Shown: positions 1 to 13,953, counted from the first letter of the stretch. The stretch is 64,000 bases of DNA from Hyaloscypha bicolor E (GCF_002865645.1 NW_020194627.1:744001-808000); one strand, 5' to 3'. Made by a program: numbers and translations. The notes: generated from the sequence alone by a model not told the origin.

Positions 1-3000
1 TATTACTTATTATTTTTATTATTTTATTAAGCTTTATAGGAAGCTAATAGTTCTTTATAAAAAGGAAGCAGAAATATTAAAAGAAAATAAAGAAATAAAT
101 TATTTAATATTAGAAACAGAAATAAATAAAAAGTTATAAATTTTATAAAGAATTATTTAGAAAAGATATATATTTTTAATATTTAATAATATAATATTCT
201 CGGTTTATTTAAATTCTAAAATATTTAAAGTAATAATTATAAGTTATTAATAAATAAATATAAATATTTATAAGTAGTTATAAATAATTACGGATTCTTA
301 AATCTTTTAATTTAACTTATAAAGCTATTTAATATTTATAAGGCACTTATAAAAAAATAAAGTATTAAAATAAATTAGCTAAAACCTTAGAATAAATTAT
401 ATTAAGTATTTTAGATAGGTTTTTATATAATAGAAAAATACTTAAGTCTTTTATAAATCATATACGAGAAATTTCTATATAAAACTACTTATAAATAAAT
501 ATAGGCATTTATAAATCTAAACTAATTATATAAGAAAACTAATCTTATAATTTATTAATAATTATTATGAAATATGGGAAAACCAGAAATTTCTTTTAAA
601 AAAAAAGTAATTTCTAGGCTAATATTTATAATAAATAGCTTAATTTGTAAAATTACTTATAACTAGCTATTAAAATCCCTTTTAAATAAGCGGGCCTTAA
701 TATAATATATTTATAAACTTATAATTATAATTCGAGTTCTATTATATAAACTTTTTTATAAATATAAATTTTATAAAAATAGTATTAGAATTCCGATTTT
801 AAAAGTAAACTAAAATAATAATAAAAAAAAGAGATTAATACTTTATAATTATTTTATAAATAGCTTATATAAGTTATTACCTAAAAGCTCGTTTGTATTT
901 AGGGAATTTACTAATTAATATATTTGTAATTAGTCTAGTAAATATTAAAGAATATAAATATTAAGTTCTAAAATTATAATATTTAATATAATTAATAAAT
1001 ACTACTTATAAAAAGTTAATAGATCTATAGTAACCTAAGAAAGAAAACCTGGGAAATAAATATAGTTAAATAGATCTATAATTAATACTAGCTAGTTTAT
1101 ATAATCCGGAATTATTATTATTTTATTAGAATCTAAAATATTAGATAATTTACTAATCTAATAAATAAACTCCTGATTACTTTTACTTTTATAAACCCGT
1201 ATATTAGTTTATAAGCGGAATTACTTAAATTATAGCTAAATAAATAATTAGTAAAGATATATAATAATAATATTAGTCTATAAATTATATAATATAATTA
1301 AAAGAATCTAGATAAAGTTTTTATTTAGAATTATAAATACTTTTCTAAAAAGAATATTATTTATTATAAATTATAAATTTATTAAAAGCTAGTAAATAAT
1401 CTTAAAATAATACTTATATTATATTAGTAGCTTATTTTAGATAATAAGATTTATAAATCAGAAAATTTATATAAGAGTATTCTGTTTTATAATAGAACTT
1501 ATAAATAATTTATAAAGCTTAATTAAATCTTAAACTAGAAATAAAATATATATTCGTTTAATAATAAAAGAATTATAATACCTATAGATATTATATAAAG
1601 AACTATTTGCTTTTACTTATAAAAGTAATAATAAAGCGCCTTATATAAAAATGTCTTGCTTATATTTTCTAGCTTTTATAAATAGAAATAAATTATTTAT
1701 AAATCTAATTTAATAGCTATTATAATTTCTATAAAATATAATTACTAATTAGAATTAAGCTAAATTTATATTATAATTATAAATAATATCTAGTTTTCGA
1801 AAATATATAATATAAATAAGAAATAGTATTTATTAGTCTAATTCTAAATAAAAAACGAAAACCTATAATCTATAACTAATTATTATTAGTTTATAAGCCT
1901 ATATATAAATAAAAAGAGGCCGTAATTATAATACGAGTTAAAAAGCAAAAATAAAAAACTATTATTATAAAAGTAATACTTATACTAATTCTAGGTTACT
2001 AATAGATTTATAAATAGCTATTAGTAAAAGTTAATTAAAAATAATATTTATAAACTACTTGTAAATATAAATAGAATAGTCTAATTAAAATATTAGTACT
2101 ATTTCTAGTTATTTTTTACTAAGCTATAAATAATATAAATAGCCTAATATAATAAGTAATAAATACTTTTAATTAAATATAAATCTATAAAACATTACGA
2201 GTTATAAATAATTATAAATAAGAGCCATAAATAATATTACTTACCTAAAATAAGGCTATAGTAATATATATAGCTAATTTGCTTATTATTATTTTATTAA
2301 TAATACTTTTATTTTCAAATTTTTAAAACTTATATAAACTTAGCTAAAAACTCGAAATATAAATATTTCTAGCTATTTTTATATATAGTATTATATTTAA
2401 AAAAGGCTATTAGTATTAAATAAATATTTATAGTTTTTATAGCTAGAATTATAAAAAAGATATTACTTAAAAAATAAATAATTTATTCTTTTTTAAAATA
2501 AATTATAAGATACTAAATAAAAGAAAACTTCTAATATATAGAAAATTCGAATAGCTATTAAATAGCCTTATATAAACTTATATAATAAATATATATATAT
2601 ATCGAGTAATTTTATTATTTATAGTTATAATTATAATTATAATATAATCTATTTCGTTATATATATATTTAATTATTTATATAAATATATAAATAGAATT
2701 TCTAAAAAAAAAAAAACATATAAGTTATATAAAATAATCTAATAATTATTATAAATAATTTCCTAGCCTAAAAAGCCTAGTTTATAAATCGTAAATATTT
2801 ATTTACTATTCTAATAATAGTATTTGAAATATCTATTTTTATTAATTATAATATAGTTTATAAAAGCTTTTAGAAACTTCTTAAAATATACTAATGGGCT
2901 ATAAGCTTCTTTATAAACTATATATAGAGCCTATATATAGTTTTCCCTATATAAATTATAGATTATATTACCTGTAACTAAAATTAGAAACTTGCTTATA

Positions 3001-3561
3001 AAATCTTATAATAAATCCAGTAGTTTAATATATATAATCTCGTTATATATTTAAATATATTAAACTTTTCGGATACTTATAAAAATAAGAATAAATATAA
3101 ATACTGAAGCCTTTATTTCTAATACTTAATTATATAAATATAACATATATATTATTTAAAAACATAATTTTTTAGGTTTATAAAAAGCTTTTAATCTTAA
3201 ATTAAAATATATAAATAATTAGATCTAACTAGTCTATAAATTATAAGCTATTTAATTCCTATATAATCTCGAGCTATTACGGGTTTATTATAAAAATAAT
3301 AAATAATAGCTATTAAATTCTAGAAAAGCTATTATATAAATTAATTCCTATTTATAAAAGAAAAAGAGAAAATAAGTTAATAGCTTAAATTAGCTAATAA
3401 AATATTTTTATAAATTAAGGTATTTATTAAACTATTATATATATTTATATAAATCTTGTTTTAATATAAATAAAGCTAATTAAAGAATATAGTTTTATAA
3501 GTAATAAAAGTATTTATAATTATTAGTATAGCTATTTCTTTGGGAGTTATATATATAATTA

Positions 3562-3641
3562 TAGGATACGGGATATAAGATATAGGTAATGGGATATAAG
3601 TAATAGGATATGAGTAATAGGATATAGGATACAGGATATAG
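3562..3641. repeat. short GGATA-type tandem repeat
   Basis: A short degenerate array built on GGATAYA/GGATATAAG-like units of about 8-17 bp, G-richer on the plus strand than its surroundings. Its origin is unknown. Confidence 0.5.
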
Positions 3642-5057
3642 TTATATAACCTTATATTCTATTAGTAACTCGATTAGTAGACTAGACTCCTTTAAGTTTA
3701 GTAGATTTAGGAATCGCATATTAATACTATAATACTGCAATTCCTATTTCTAAAAAAAAAACAATTTTACTAACCTTATATAAATAGCATTTCACGCCTA
3801 TATAATAATGTTATATATTTCTGGTAAACTAATAATAATATATTATTAAAAGAATTAGTAAACCTAAAAAAGAAAAGATATCTTATTATTATAAATATAG
3901 AAATGGAACTAATAAAAGAACTATTATTCTAAATAGAATTATTAATAAATATAATAAGTATTTTATAAGATTATTTTATAGTATTATTATATTTATTATA
4001 TAAAAAAGTAATATATAATAAAATAATATATATATTATATAAGTAATAGCTATTTAGTAAAATTATAGACTTTAGTAACCAGGTTTATAAATTATAAAAA
4101 GAATATTATATTAATTCTTATTTATAAATTTGTTTAAAAGAATTCCTACTAGCTCTATAGCTATAAAAAGGTTCTTATAATAATAATCTGCTCTAAACTA
4201 GAGAATTAGATATATTTATAGGCTAAAAAGAATCCGAAAGTAATTTATTTAGCTAGCTAATTATTTCCGGGCCGTTTTATAGATTTATATAAAGAAATTA
4301 TTATAATTTATAAGTATTTTAAAAAGGCCGCAAAAAATGATTTAATTAAATTACAAATAGTCTTATAACTAGAGATTAGTTATATAGTCTAGATTATAAA
4401 AAAATAACTAGATAAAGGCCGGAACCTATTATAAGTCTGGTTTTAAGAATTTTTAGTAATAAAATAACTTCCTATAGATCTAAAAGTAATAAAGACTATA
4501 AGAAAAATTAATATAAATATCTTTAGTATAGTTTATAAATATAAAAGTAAATATAGAATTATATATTCTTATATTTTAATAAAAGCTATAGGCTTGCGAA
4601 TTATCTTTTTTAAAAAGTATTTATAAAAAAAGTAATAATACCTATAACTTGTTTAATACTATATTTTCCTTTTTATAATAGAATTTAAATCTCTAATATA
4701 TATCTATAATTGCCTTTAATTTCTAGTATCTTATTTTATAATTCTTATACTAAATATTTATTAGATTAAAATTATAGACTAATAAAAACCAAAAGAGTAA
4801 ATAGAAACCGAATAATAAAAGAAAAGGGCTAGAAGAAATAAAAGAAATAAGAGAATTTACTATAGCTAAAATATAGTCTTATTTAATTTATATATTAGTT
4901 TACTAAATATATTTATAGGGCTATAAATTCTTATTCTCGTTTATAACTAGCTATTATAAACTATTATAGGTCTGCCGGAATATATTAGAATTAAAGTTAG
5001 TAAAAATAGGCTAGTATATTCTCTAATAGACCAAAAAAGAAGTTAGTTATAAGAGAA

Positions 5058-5189
5058 GAAAATAAAATGAAAAGAAAATAAAATGAAAAGAAAATAAAAT
5101 GAAAAGAAAATAAAATGAAAAGAAAATAAAATGAAAAGAAAATAAAATGAAAAGAAAATAAAATAAAAAGAAAATAAAATAAAAAGAAA
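5058..5189. repeat. 16-bp tandem repeat
   Basis: About eight head-to-tail copies of the 16-bp unit gaaaataaaatgaaaa. The last copies have lost the single G (atg to ata), as expected for G-to-A mutation. It is a simple minisatellite inside the AT-rich block with no spacers, so it is not a CRISPR array. Confidence 0.9.
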
Positions 5190-5439
5190 TTCTATAATAT
5201 AAATATATTTTATATATTATATTATTATAATTATAAGGAAACTAAAAGAAGAAATACTATATATATATAACTTATATAAAAATTACAAAAAGAAGAATTT
5301 ATTATAAAAGAAAGCTTATTAATTAAATAAAAAAAATAAAAAGAAGCTAAAATAAAATATAATAGACTCAAGTTTTAGTATTTCTATTTAGATAAAAATA
5401 TATAACTAGGAAATTTAATAAATAGTTCAATTATATAAT

Positions 5440-8400
5440 AATATTATATAAAAAATAAACCTTTATTTATTTTCTTTATAAAAAGAATTAGTAAAGTAAA
5501 AAAAGCTTAACTAGCTTTAATAAAGCTTTTAGCTAGATTATTACTGGAAAAATTAATATCTAATATTTTTAGTTTCGTTTAGGCCTTTAATCTAAATCTT
5601 ATAATTATATAATTTATAAAAAGAAAAAATATTAAATTCTTTTTTAAAGAAAATAAAAATATATTCCTTAACTTCTGGAAATAAAATTTTCTAAAGTTAT
5701 TAAAGTTCTATTTTTTCAAGTTATTAATTCTCTAGGCCAGAAATAGCTTCTTTTTTCCGAGCTTTAAGCTCTTTATTAATTTTATAAATAGAAATTTAAT
5801 TAATAATATTATTTTCTCTTTTAGTTATATAATTAAATATTATAGAAATAAAAATAACTAGATCTAATATTTGCTTTTTATTAAAGACCTTTTTCTGCTT
5901 TTTTAGCTTTTATTTAGGTATTATATTTTAATTAGATTATAAAAGCTTCTTTTCTATAATCTTATATAATTTTCTTTAATTAGTTTAAAAAAAGAAAAAT
6001 TATTTAAGAATAGAAGATTTCTAGAAATAGATTATAATAAAATCTCATTAATTAGTATTTTTTTAATACTTTTTATTAGATTACCTTTTTAGTTATTATT
6101 AAAAAATATTAATAATATAATTAAATTATATAGAGTTAAGTTTTTTTTTTTTAGCTATATAAGCCTATATTTTTTATAATTAACTAGAATATTAATATAT
6201 ATAGCTCATTTTTTATTAAAAATAATATTATACTTTTTAAGATTTAGAATAATTATAAATATATTAATATTTTATTTATTAATTAGAAATAAAACTTTTA
6301 TATATTTCTTAATAAACTTAATTAGTTTTTTATTAAAACTATATATAATATATAATAAGAAAAGGAATTATAGTTCTATTTATAAGAATTATTTTATAAG
6401 CTAAATAAGCTTTATATTAATAAAAATATAATTATTAGCTTTAATATTAATAAAGGAAAAAATTTTAATTTATAATTTATTTATATTAATAATATAAAAT
6501 ATTAAAAAAGTATTTCTTTTTATTAAATAAATTAAGTTAATCTCTATTAAATTCATATTATAAGTTCCCAAAATATAGACTTTTTTTAGAAATACTCGTT
6601 TTTCGATTATATATTAGAATTAGAGCCTGAATTCTTTAAATATTTTACTAGAATAGAAACTAGATATTTTAATAGAATAGAAACTAAGCCTAGCTTAATT
6701 CTAGAAAAAGCTATTTTAATTTCCTTATTATATCTAATTAGATAATACTTAATATAATAGCTAAATTTATTATAGTTATAGTATTTAATAATTAAGAGAT
6801 CTTTAGTTTTTATAAAATATTATTTATATTTATAAGAAGATATATATTTAATAAAAGTAATTAATATAGGCTTCTTAAATTCTTTTTTTAAAATATATTT
6901 CTTAGAAATATAAAAGAATATAATACCAGAAATAAATTTAGCTAAAATAGCTTTTATTTTTTTATATTTCTTAGTTTTCTTATATATATAGCTTTAATTT
7001 ATTAATTATTAATAATATAATATTAAATAAAGTAAATAGTATTAATAAAAGTATTATTAAAATATATATATATTAATTTCTAGAGCTTTAGTAAAAGCTT
7101 TTTATTTAGTTTATATTTAATATCTTAAAAACTAATATTATTTTCTATTATAATAAAATATTATTATTATATTATAATAATAATATATAGATAAATAAGA
7201 GGAAAGAGAGATATAGTACAAGTAGTTAAAGCTTAAATACAGGAATATAGTTATATGAGCCTGTATATAACTACTAGTATATAATTACTATATAATATTT
7301 TCTATAAATAGTTATAAGAAAAAAATATAGAATTCCTGAAATATTTAATTAGAATATATTTAAAGCTTACTAAAGTTATAGCAAATATTCTATATTTTAT
7401 TAGGGTTAGAATATGGCTTTTTTAGATAAAAATATAGTTCTAAAAGCTAATAATACTAATTCGAATTATTTTTATTTATATAAAAATTAGTTAAAATAAA
7501 AGTATTACTTATAAATCTATTAATAATATAAATAATCTTGAGATTTTTTAAGAAATATAAATTAGTATTTTCTTATAACTTATTTTTAATCTAAACTAGC
7601 TAGTTATTAAAAATAATATAATTTCTAATAAAGAAAATTAGATTTAGAAGCTTAATAACTTTAGTATTTTTAAAGAAAATATAAGATATAAAGAATCCTA
7701 AATAGAAATAAATAGGAAATAGTTTAAAGTTCTTTAGAAAAAGATTCAAAATATAAATAAATAAAATAAGAGCTAATTAGTATATATAAAAACTATTTAA
7801 GCTATTTAAGCTATTCTAGAGTAGTCTTAAATAGAATAGAGTAGAGTTTAAATAATATAATATAGTACTTGAATAGAGTAAAGTAAAGTATTATTCTAGA
7901 GTAACTTAAGAATAGTTATATATAAGTTATATAAATATAGTAATATAATATTTATTTAATTATTAATAAATATATAAGTTTCCCTATTAAGTAGTACTAT
8001 ATAAGGCTACTTAAATACTACTTTTTTCCTAAAAAAACAGGTTTTCCTTATTTACTAAGCCTTACTACTACTTAATTGGGTAGTATAGTAGTACTAGGCT
8101 CGGGCCACCCCCCGGGGCCTTACCAAATTAGGCTAGATTATCACGTGTAACATCACGTGTGGTATTACGTGTATACTACTCAATTACTCTAGAATATTCT
8201 AGAGTAGTTGAGTTGAGTATTAAGTAAAGTATAAGTAATAAGAAATATAGTTAAGTAGAATATAAGTAGGGCCCACTACTTTCTTCTACTCTACTCATTT
8301 CCTATACTAGAGCTAATAAAGCAGAAATAGCTAGAGCTACTATAAGCCAATTTATTATAGCTATATAGTATTTAATATTCTCTTCGAGTTTAGTATTCTA

Positions 8401-9290
8401 GAACTTAATATTCTCGAAAAAGCCTTTAGTATTTTTATAATTTGTTTTATATAAAATAGTTCTCTTAAGATTCTTCTAATAGCTAATAATAATTAAATTA
8501 ATATCTGAAAGCAAATAATTAGTTTTCTTGGCCTATTTATATAATTATTTAGTAGTAATAAGCTAATTAGTATATAGGAACTTTTTAATTAAAAAAAAAG
8601 CTTCTTTTTTTATAGATTTATTTAAAAACATTCTAGAAATATTAATAAGGTATTCGGTTTAAAAAGGGCTACTAATAAAATAATCTAAATTAATAGAAGC
8701 CTTAAAAAAAGTAAATATTATTTCGAATTATATAATATTTTAAAAAATTAATTTATTATATTTTCTCTAATAATCTTATTACTAGTATATATATAAGGCC
8801 TATAAAATTATAGAATAGGGCTTAAAAATAGTAATTAGATTATTAGCCTATAGATATCTATTATTCTAGAACTTAATTAAAGAATAGCTTTTATTTGAAA
8901 TTCTTTAATTTTCGGGTTTTGAAAAGATTTCTAATATATTATTAATATATGTTTATAAAGATATAAATACCTGATTTCTCTAAAGGTTCTAAAGCTTTTT
9001 ATTTTTATTATTCTAGAGTTTATTACTTATATTTCTGAGATTTTATTATTTTAGTAATACTTATATTTCTAAGAGTTCTAAATTAGTTTATTTAAAATTC
9101 TTTATAAGATTAAAGAAAATAAGCTTTAAATATTATTATAAATATAATATTTAGGGCTTGAAAAGCAAAATAAAAGGTTTTTTTATAAAGATAATTTAAA
9201 GCTAGAAAAGAAAAAACTTAGTTTTTTAAATATTTCTAATATATTTCAAGTACATTTTCTAATAAAGCAGCCGTATTATATATATTTAGA
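5440..9290 (-). mobile_element. degraded LTR3-family retroelement, truncated copy A
   Basis: This stretch is colinear with about 16,940-20,100 of the better-preserved LTR3 element and in the same orientation. Long blocks match, for example around 5,500 versus 17,000, around 6,600 versus 18,120, and around 8,400 versus 19,150. Its LTR3-like end starts near 9131 and decays by about 9,290. The reverse-transcriptase part found in the other copy is missing on the left. Compared with the other copy, this one carries two insertions: about 150 bp near 7,145-7,300, and the MITE at 7778-8309. The whole copy is heavily RIP-mutated. Confidence 0.7.
7778..8309. mobile_element. hAT-like MITE with 8-bp target duplication GAGCTAAT
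   Basis: The 532-bp insertion is flanked by GAGCTAAT at 7770-7777 and 8310-8317. The equivalent position in the related element copy near 19,090 lacks it. Its ends read TAGTATA on the left and TATACTA on the right, consistent with hAT-type CAGTATA ends after C-to-T change. The core (about 7,980-8,190) is far more GC-rich than the flanks. It contains CACGTG at 8142-8147 and 8154-8159 next to an AATTAGGCTAG string also present in the MITE at 41673-42115. There is no coding capacity. Confidence 0.8.
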
Positions 9291-9460
9291 AAATTAAGCC
9301 TTTTATTAATTAATATATTATAAGACATATATATTTTTTTATAATTTCTTATATTTTAGTTTTTCTTTTTTTAGTTTTGAATTATCTTTATAAAAGACTT
9401 TTTATCTTGCTTTCCAAGCTTTAAATACTATATTTATAATAGTTTTTTTTATAATTCTAT

Positions 9461-9656
9461 TTTATATTTATATTTATATTTATATTTATATTTATATTTA
9501 TATTTATATTTATATTTATATTTATATTTATATTTATATTTATATTTATATTTATATTTATATATTTATATTTATATTTATATTTATATTTATATTTATA
9601 TTTATATTTATATTTATATTTATATTTATATTTATATTTATATTTATATTTATATT
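9461..9656. repeat. (TATATT)n hexanucleotide array
   Basis: Roughly 32 near-perfect copies of a 6-bp TTTATA-type unit with a single phase slip near 9,562. A simple sequence repeat inside the AT-rich block. Confidence 0.95.
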
Positions 9657-9814
9657 ATTAGCTATTTTTATACTAAAAAATAATTATATATAAAATTAAA
9701 AAATAAGTAATTAAAAATATATATTTCTGTTTTTTTTAAATATATAAATTAAAAGAATTAGGTCTTTTAAAAGATTTATTTTAATTTCTTAAATATTAGT
9801 ATTTATTATAGGCT

Positions 9815-11487
9815 AGACCTTTATATAAAAAAACTAATAGTTTTAATATAAGAAGAAATAATTAAAAAAATTAAAAAAAAGTCTTATTTTTATATAAACT
9901 AAATATATATAAGCTATATATTTCTATAGCTATAATAATAAAGTTTATATAATTGAATTATATAACTAAATTCAAATTATAAATCTAATCTATTATATTA
10001 TTTCTCTTTTTATAAAGCTAAAAACCTATTTATTTTTAAAGTTACTAGAATTAAGTTTTCTTAGAATCTTATTAATCTAATATATTTTTAAAATATTAAT
10101 TTTTATTATATAATTCCCAGAATTAGCTCTTAATTTAATTAGTATTAAATATATATAATTCCGTATTTAATAGCTAGTATTAGTATAATATAAATATAGT
10201 TTCTTTTTTTTATAAGCTTTAATTATGTAAGGTGTTTGTTGGTAGGCAATAAGACAATAGAATGAATTAGTGTATTGTGAAACCACAGTATTAAATTCAG
10301 TACAGAACTAATCTCTGTCCCTCCTGTAAGGTCCAGGGAAGCCCCCTCTGAATAGGAGGCCCCAATGGCATACATATAATTAGTGATTTATAAGCCTAAT
10401 ACATATGATGTAAACAGTGGTTGGTTGGGATATCGAAGGGCTACCGATCTCCCTGATCGACACCCGCGATATCCGAGGTTCGTTACATGCCCTTAAGTCA
10501 CGTGCGACCCTACACACATCACAAATTATATATTTTAAATATAAAAGCTATATAGATTTCTAAAATAGTTTTCTAATTTATAATTATATTATATAAGTCT
10601 ATAATTATTAATTAATAGCCTTTATTATAGCCTTATTTCAAGTCTAATATTATTTATTAAATAATAATATAGTTTTTAAAATTCTTAGGCTATTTTACTA
10701 GTATAAGAGCTATATAAAGCTTTTTTAAGAAACCGGATTCTGAAAATAATTATTTAATTTAATTTGGCTATAAAACTATATTTAAACTTTATATAATAGA
10801 TTATAAAAGGCTTATTTTTTTACTAAAATACTATTATTTATTATTTACTATTTTTTTTATATTTATATTATATATATTATCTAATTAATTATATAATTCC
10901 AAAATCATCTTTTATTAATTTATATTTTTTATTTATAATATAACTTATAATAAAGCTTTCTTTTATAATTAAAGTAATAATACTAAAAATAAATTATTTT
11001 TTATAAATTTTTATATTAATTTCTATATTAATTTCTAGTTTAGCTTATGGTTATATAATTCAAATAGAATATTTCTTTTAAAAGCTATTAAATATAAATA
11101 TATTAGATAACTAATTATAATAATAACTTTTCCTTATTTTAAGCCGAGCTTATAAGATTTATATAAGGCTTTTAAGGGCTTGAATTTATTTTAAGAAAAT
11201 TTTAGTCTATTAAAGAAGTAATTATTAGCTATTTAAAGCTATTTTATTTAATTCGAAAAAAATTTAATAAAAAATTAGAGACTTTAAAAGCTATTATAAA
11301 AACCAAGAATTCCGGGAATTAAATATTAGTATATAATAATTTAATTAAAGAAGTTATTTCTAATATTATAAACCAGATCTTTATATAAAGAAAACTAGTA
11401 GTTTTAATATAAGAAATAATTAAAGAAGAAGAAAAAAGTCTTGCTTTTATATAAGCTAAATATATATAGGTTATATATTTTTATAGC
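9815..11487 (-). mobile_element. short LTR element (LTR2 family), left part
   Basis: In minus orientation it has an LTR2 copy at about 9,815-9,995, an internal segment, and the start of the second LTR2 copy at about 11,375-11,487. That second LTR is split: its remaining part is at 20161-20230, on the far side of the LTR3 element. The internal segment (about 10,530-11,350) is the reverse complement of about 29,560-30,270 in the plus-strand copy. Without the solo LTR at 10226-10523 the element is only about 1.4 kb. That length fits a non-autonomous, TRIM-like retroelement or a deletion derivative. No protein is recognisable. Confidence 0.65.
10226..10523 (-). mobile_element. solo LTR (LTR1 family), little RIP
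   Basis: A 298-bp solo LTR flanked by the 5-bp duplication AATTA (10221-10225 and 10524-10528). On the minus strand it begins TGTGATGTG and ends CACCTTACA, so it has TG..CA termini. It is the same length as the LTRs of the Ty3/gypsy element at 20312-28123. Nearly every difference from those LTRs is C-to-T or G-to-A in them. It is a GC-richer island in an AT-rich sea, so it is either young or escaped RIP. It carries CACGTG at 10499-10504. Confidence 0.93.
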
Positions 11488-11761
11488 TATTATTATAAGT
11501 ATAATATTTAGGGCTTAGAAAATAAAATAAAAAGTCTTTTATAAAAACAATTTAAAGCTAAAAAAAAGAAAACTAAAATATAGAAGGCTATAAGAGAATA
11601 TATATATCTTATAGTATATGAATTTCAAAGAAACTTAGTCTTTTAAATATCTCTAGTATATTTCAAATATATTTCTTTAATAAAGTAACTATATTATATA
11701 TATCTAGAAAATATCTAATATCTGGCCAAGTATTTCAAATACCGGATATCTGGGAATTATA
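11488..11761 (-). repeat. LTR3, 3' copy
   Basis: A 274-bp terminal repeat matching 19910-20160. It contains the common strings aatatttaggg and ccggatatctgggaattata. It is 3' relative to the minus-strand element. Confidence 0.8.
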
Positions 11762-11869
11762 ATATTATTTCCTTTTTTAAAATAAGCTTATTCTCGAATT
11801 TTATAAAAATCATTAATTTATTTAATTTTATATTATTTTCTTTTCTAAAATAAACTAGTATTTTAAATA

Positions 11870-13953
11870 TAGTAGAACCTCGATATAATAATATTAATTT
11901 TAGTGCCTTTTTCTAATAATATACCGAGGTATTATTAAATTAAGAATTATATATATATATAATAAATAAGGAAGGAACTAAAGATATATAAAGAACCTCT
12001 TAATCCTAATATCTCTCTACTTATAAGGAACCTCCTAAGAACTTCAAATAAGCTTGCCTTGCCTTTACTGCCTTCCTTTAGATAAATATAGCTTTTAGAG
12101 CATTAAGTTTATATATAATCTCACTTTGTCTATTCTCTTATTACTTCTTATAAAGATTTACTAAATTAAGTATAGCTATTACTTTAGCTAGCTTTACTTT
12201 CCTAATTTCTTTCTCTTGCTCCTCTCCCTCTATATTAGACTAAGTATTCCCTAAACCTCCCTGAATATAGCGATTTATAATTACCTCCAGAGCTATATTC
12301 TCTTCCTCTATAATTACTTCGTTAACTAGTATAATAAATTGGCTAATAGAGAGAGGATTATTGAATTAGGTAATATACTAAATAATTAATTAGAGGATTT
12401 CGATTATCTCTTAATCTTTTACTTGCTAAATAGCCTATTCCTAATTAATTTTGCTATAGGTATTAAGATCTCTACCAAGAAGAGGTTTTGTAATAAGACT
12501 TGATTTATACTAGTAATTAGTAATTATAGAAGCTTTAATATAGTTATTCCAGGCATATACTATCTAATTAATTATATAGAGAAGAGTAACTGTCTTATTG
12601 GAATTCTTGTCCGCCTCAAATTACTTAATTATATAGTTAATTCACTACCGGTAATAATAAAGCTTAAAGGCATTAATAATACCCTAATCTGCCGGTTACT
12701 AATACAATATTATATTAGGAGGTAGCTATTTAATTCGTATATAAGAGAGAGCTTGTTTTCTACTATTGAGATTAATACCATATTTATATCCTGAGAAATT
12801 GTCTATAAAGAGAAGAATATACCGGTATTAAGCAGAATACTTCTGATTAAGCTAATAAAGGTACTTTATATAAATAATACCAGTTATCTATTTGGTATTA
12901 TTATACCGGTATTATATATCCAAAAGTTAATAATTAATATACTTGAAATACCGAGAGTTCTTACTCTTTCTAATTAACTAAGGCTCCTATTTATTAGTAC
13001 CCGTAATATTAATTATAAGAGCAAAAGTAATTCGGTCTTTACTCTTTTTGCCCCTACTACTAGCCTTAGTTACTAGTATACGATTTGGTAATATTTTCTA
13101 ATATAAACTAGTTTTATCTATATTTAAGATATTCTCAGGAGAGTATATGGCTACCAGATCTTAATTCTCTTGTATTTGCTTAATATTTTCAGGGCTTTCG
13201 ATATCTGCCGTACTGCTTTTGCTATAGTAAACGTATTCCTTAATATAGAAGTAATTCTTGAAATTAGTTAACTACCTATTAGACTATTTAGACTCTGGTT
13301 ACTTGTAATATTAGGGGAGAAGATACCAGATTTCGTATACCTTTTACTTAAGAGTATTGCCCGTAATTACTACCTTTTGCCATTATATCTTCTGCTACTA
13401 TTTAAAGAGTACTGCTTTAAGATCAGGCCAATTAGATTGGCTTGATTATTAAACCATAAGGCTTATATCTTTTCGTATATCGGTATTAAGGTAATCGAAT
13501 TAAGTACTAAGGCTAAGAGAAATAGTAGATTAGTTAATTTTGTAATAGAATTCGTCCTGGAACCATTTAATAAGATTAGTATATATAGCTTTAGGATAGG
13601 ATTACTTGTGCCTCCGTAGTATTCGGCAATTAGCTTCTATTATACCTCTTTGTCGTTTTTTGGGCTGTTCAGGGGCTAGAGAACCAGAGGTAAAGTCAAG
13701 AGGCTATAATTCGGTAAGATTAATAGCCTAAGAGGTACTAGAAGGCCCTGGAGTATTAATAAATTAATCCATTTTCAGCCCAAATTAGAATAATATACTA
13801 CTAAAAATTAAGGATTAGAACCGAAAAACCTAACAATAATCATAATACCAAGGATATTATAAGCCTAAGGCTAAAAAAGTACGGAACCATATAGCCGTAT
13901 TATGTTACTAAGGATATTATTATATTAGGGATTATTATATCGAGGTTCTACTA
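11870..13953 (-). mobile_element. pogo/Fot1-type (Tc1-mariner) DNA transposon
   Basis: A 2,084-bp element with terminal inverted repeats TAGTAGAACCTCGATATAAT, flanked by TA at 11868-11869 and 13954-13955. The size, the TA target and the CAGTAGAACC-like ends (C now T) fit the pogo/Fot1 branch of Tc1-mariner. It is less AT-biased than the LTR elements around it, so it probably inserted later or was hit by fewer rounds of RIP. It encodes a broken transposase on the minus strand. Confidence 0.9.
12650..13772 (-). pseudogene. pogo-type DDE transposase, broken by stops
   Basis: The reading starts at an ATG at 13772 on the minus strand and carries many in-frame TAG/TAA codons at places where CAG, CAA or TGG would be expected. 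Two catalytic blocks of a pogo/CENP-B-related DDE transposase are clear. LLFIDNFSGY near 12,790-12,815 carries the second aspartate. A PPN...QPADQGIINAFK block near 12,665-12,715 carries the third, about 35 residues later. The N-terminal part would hold the helix-turn-helix DNA-binding region. It is not functional as it stands. The limits given cover only the part I can align by eye; the C-terminus probably extends lower. Confidence 0.8.

Larger units (their letters stand above)
1..5439. other. AT-rich, RIP-degraded repeat block
   Basis: This stretch is extremely AT-rich, dominated by TA, TAA and TTA, with stop codons in every frame and no open frame of gene length. Short runs still look protein-like but none can be assigned safely. 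It is best read as old transposon sequence destroyed by C-to-T mutation. Two tandem arrays inside it are listed separately. I see no host gene here. Confidence 0.75.

Noticed and set aside
5058..5189. CRISPR-like array
   Set aside because: Direct tandem repetition without spacers, in a eukaryotic repeat block.
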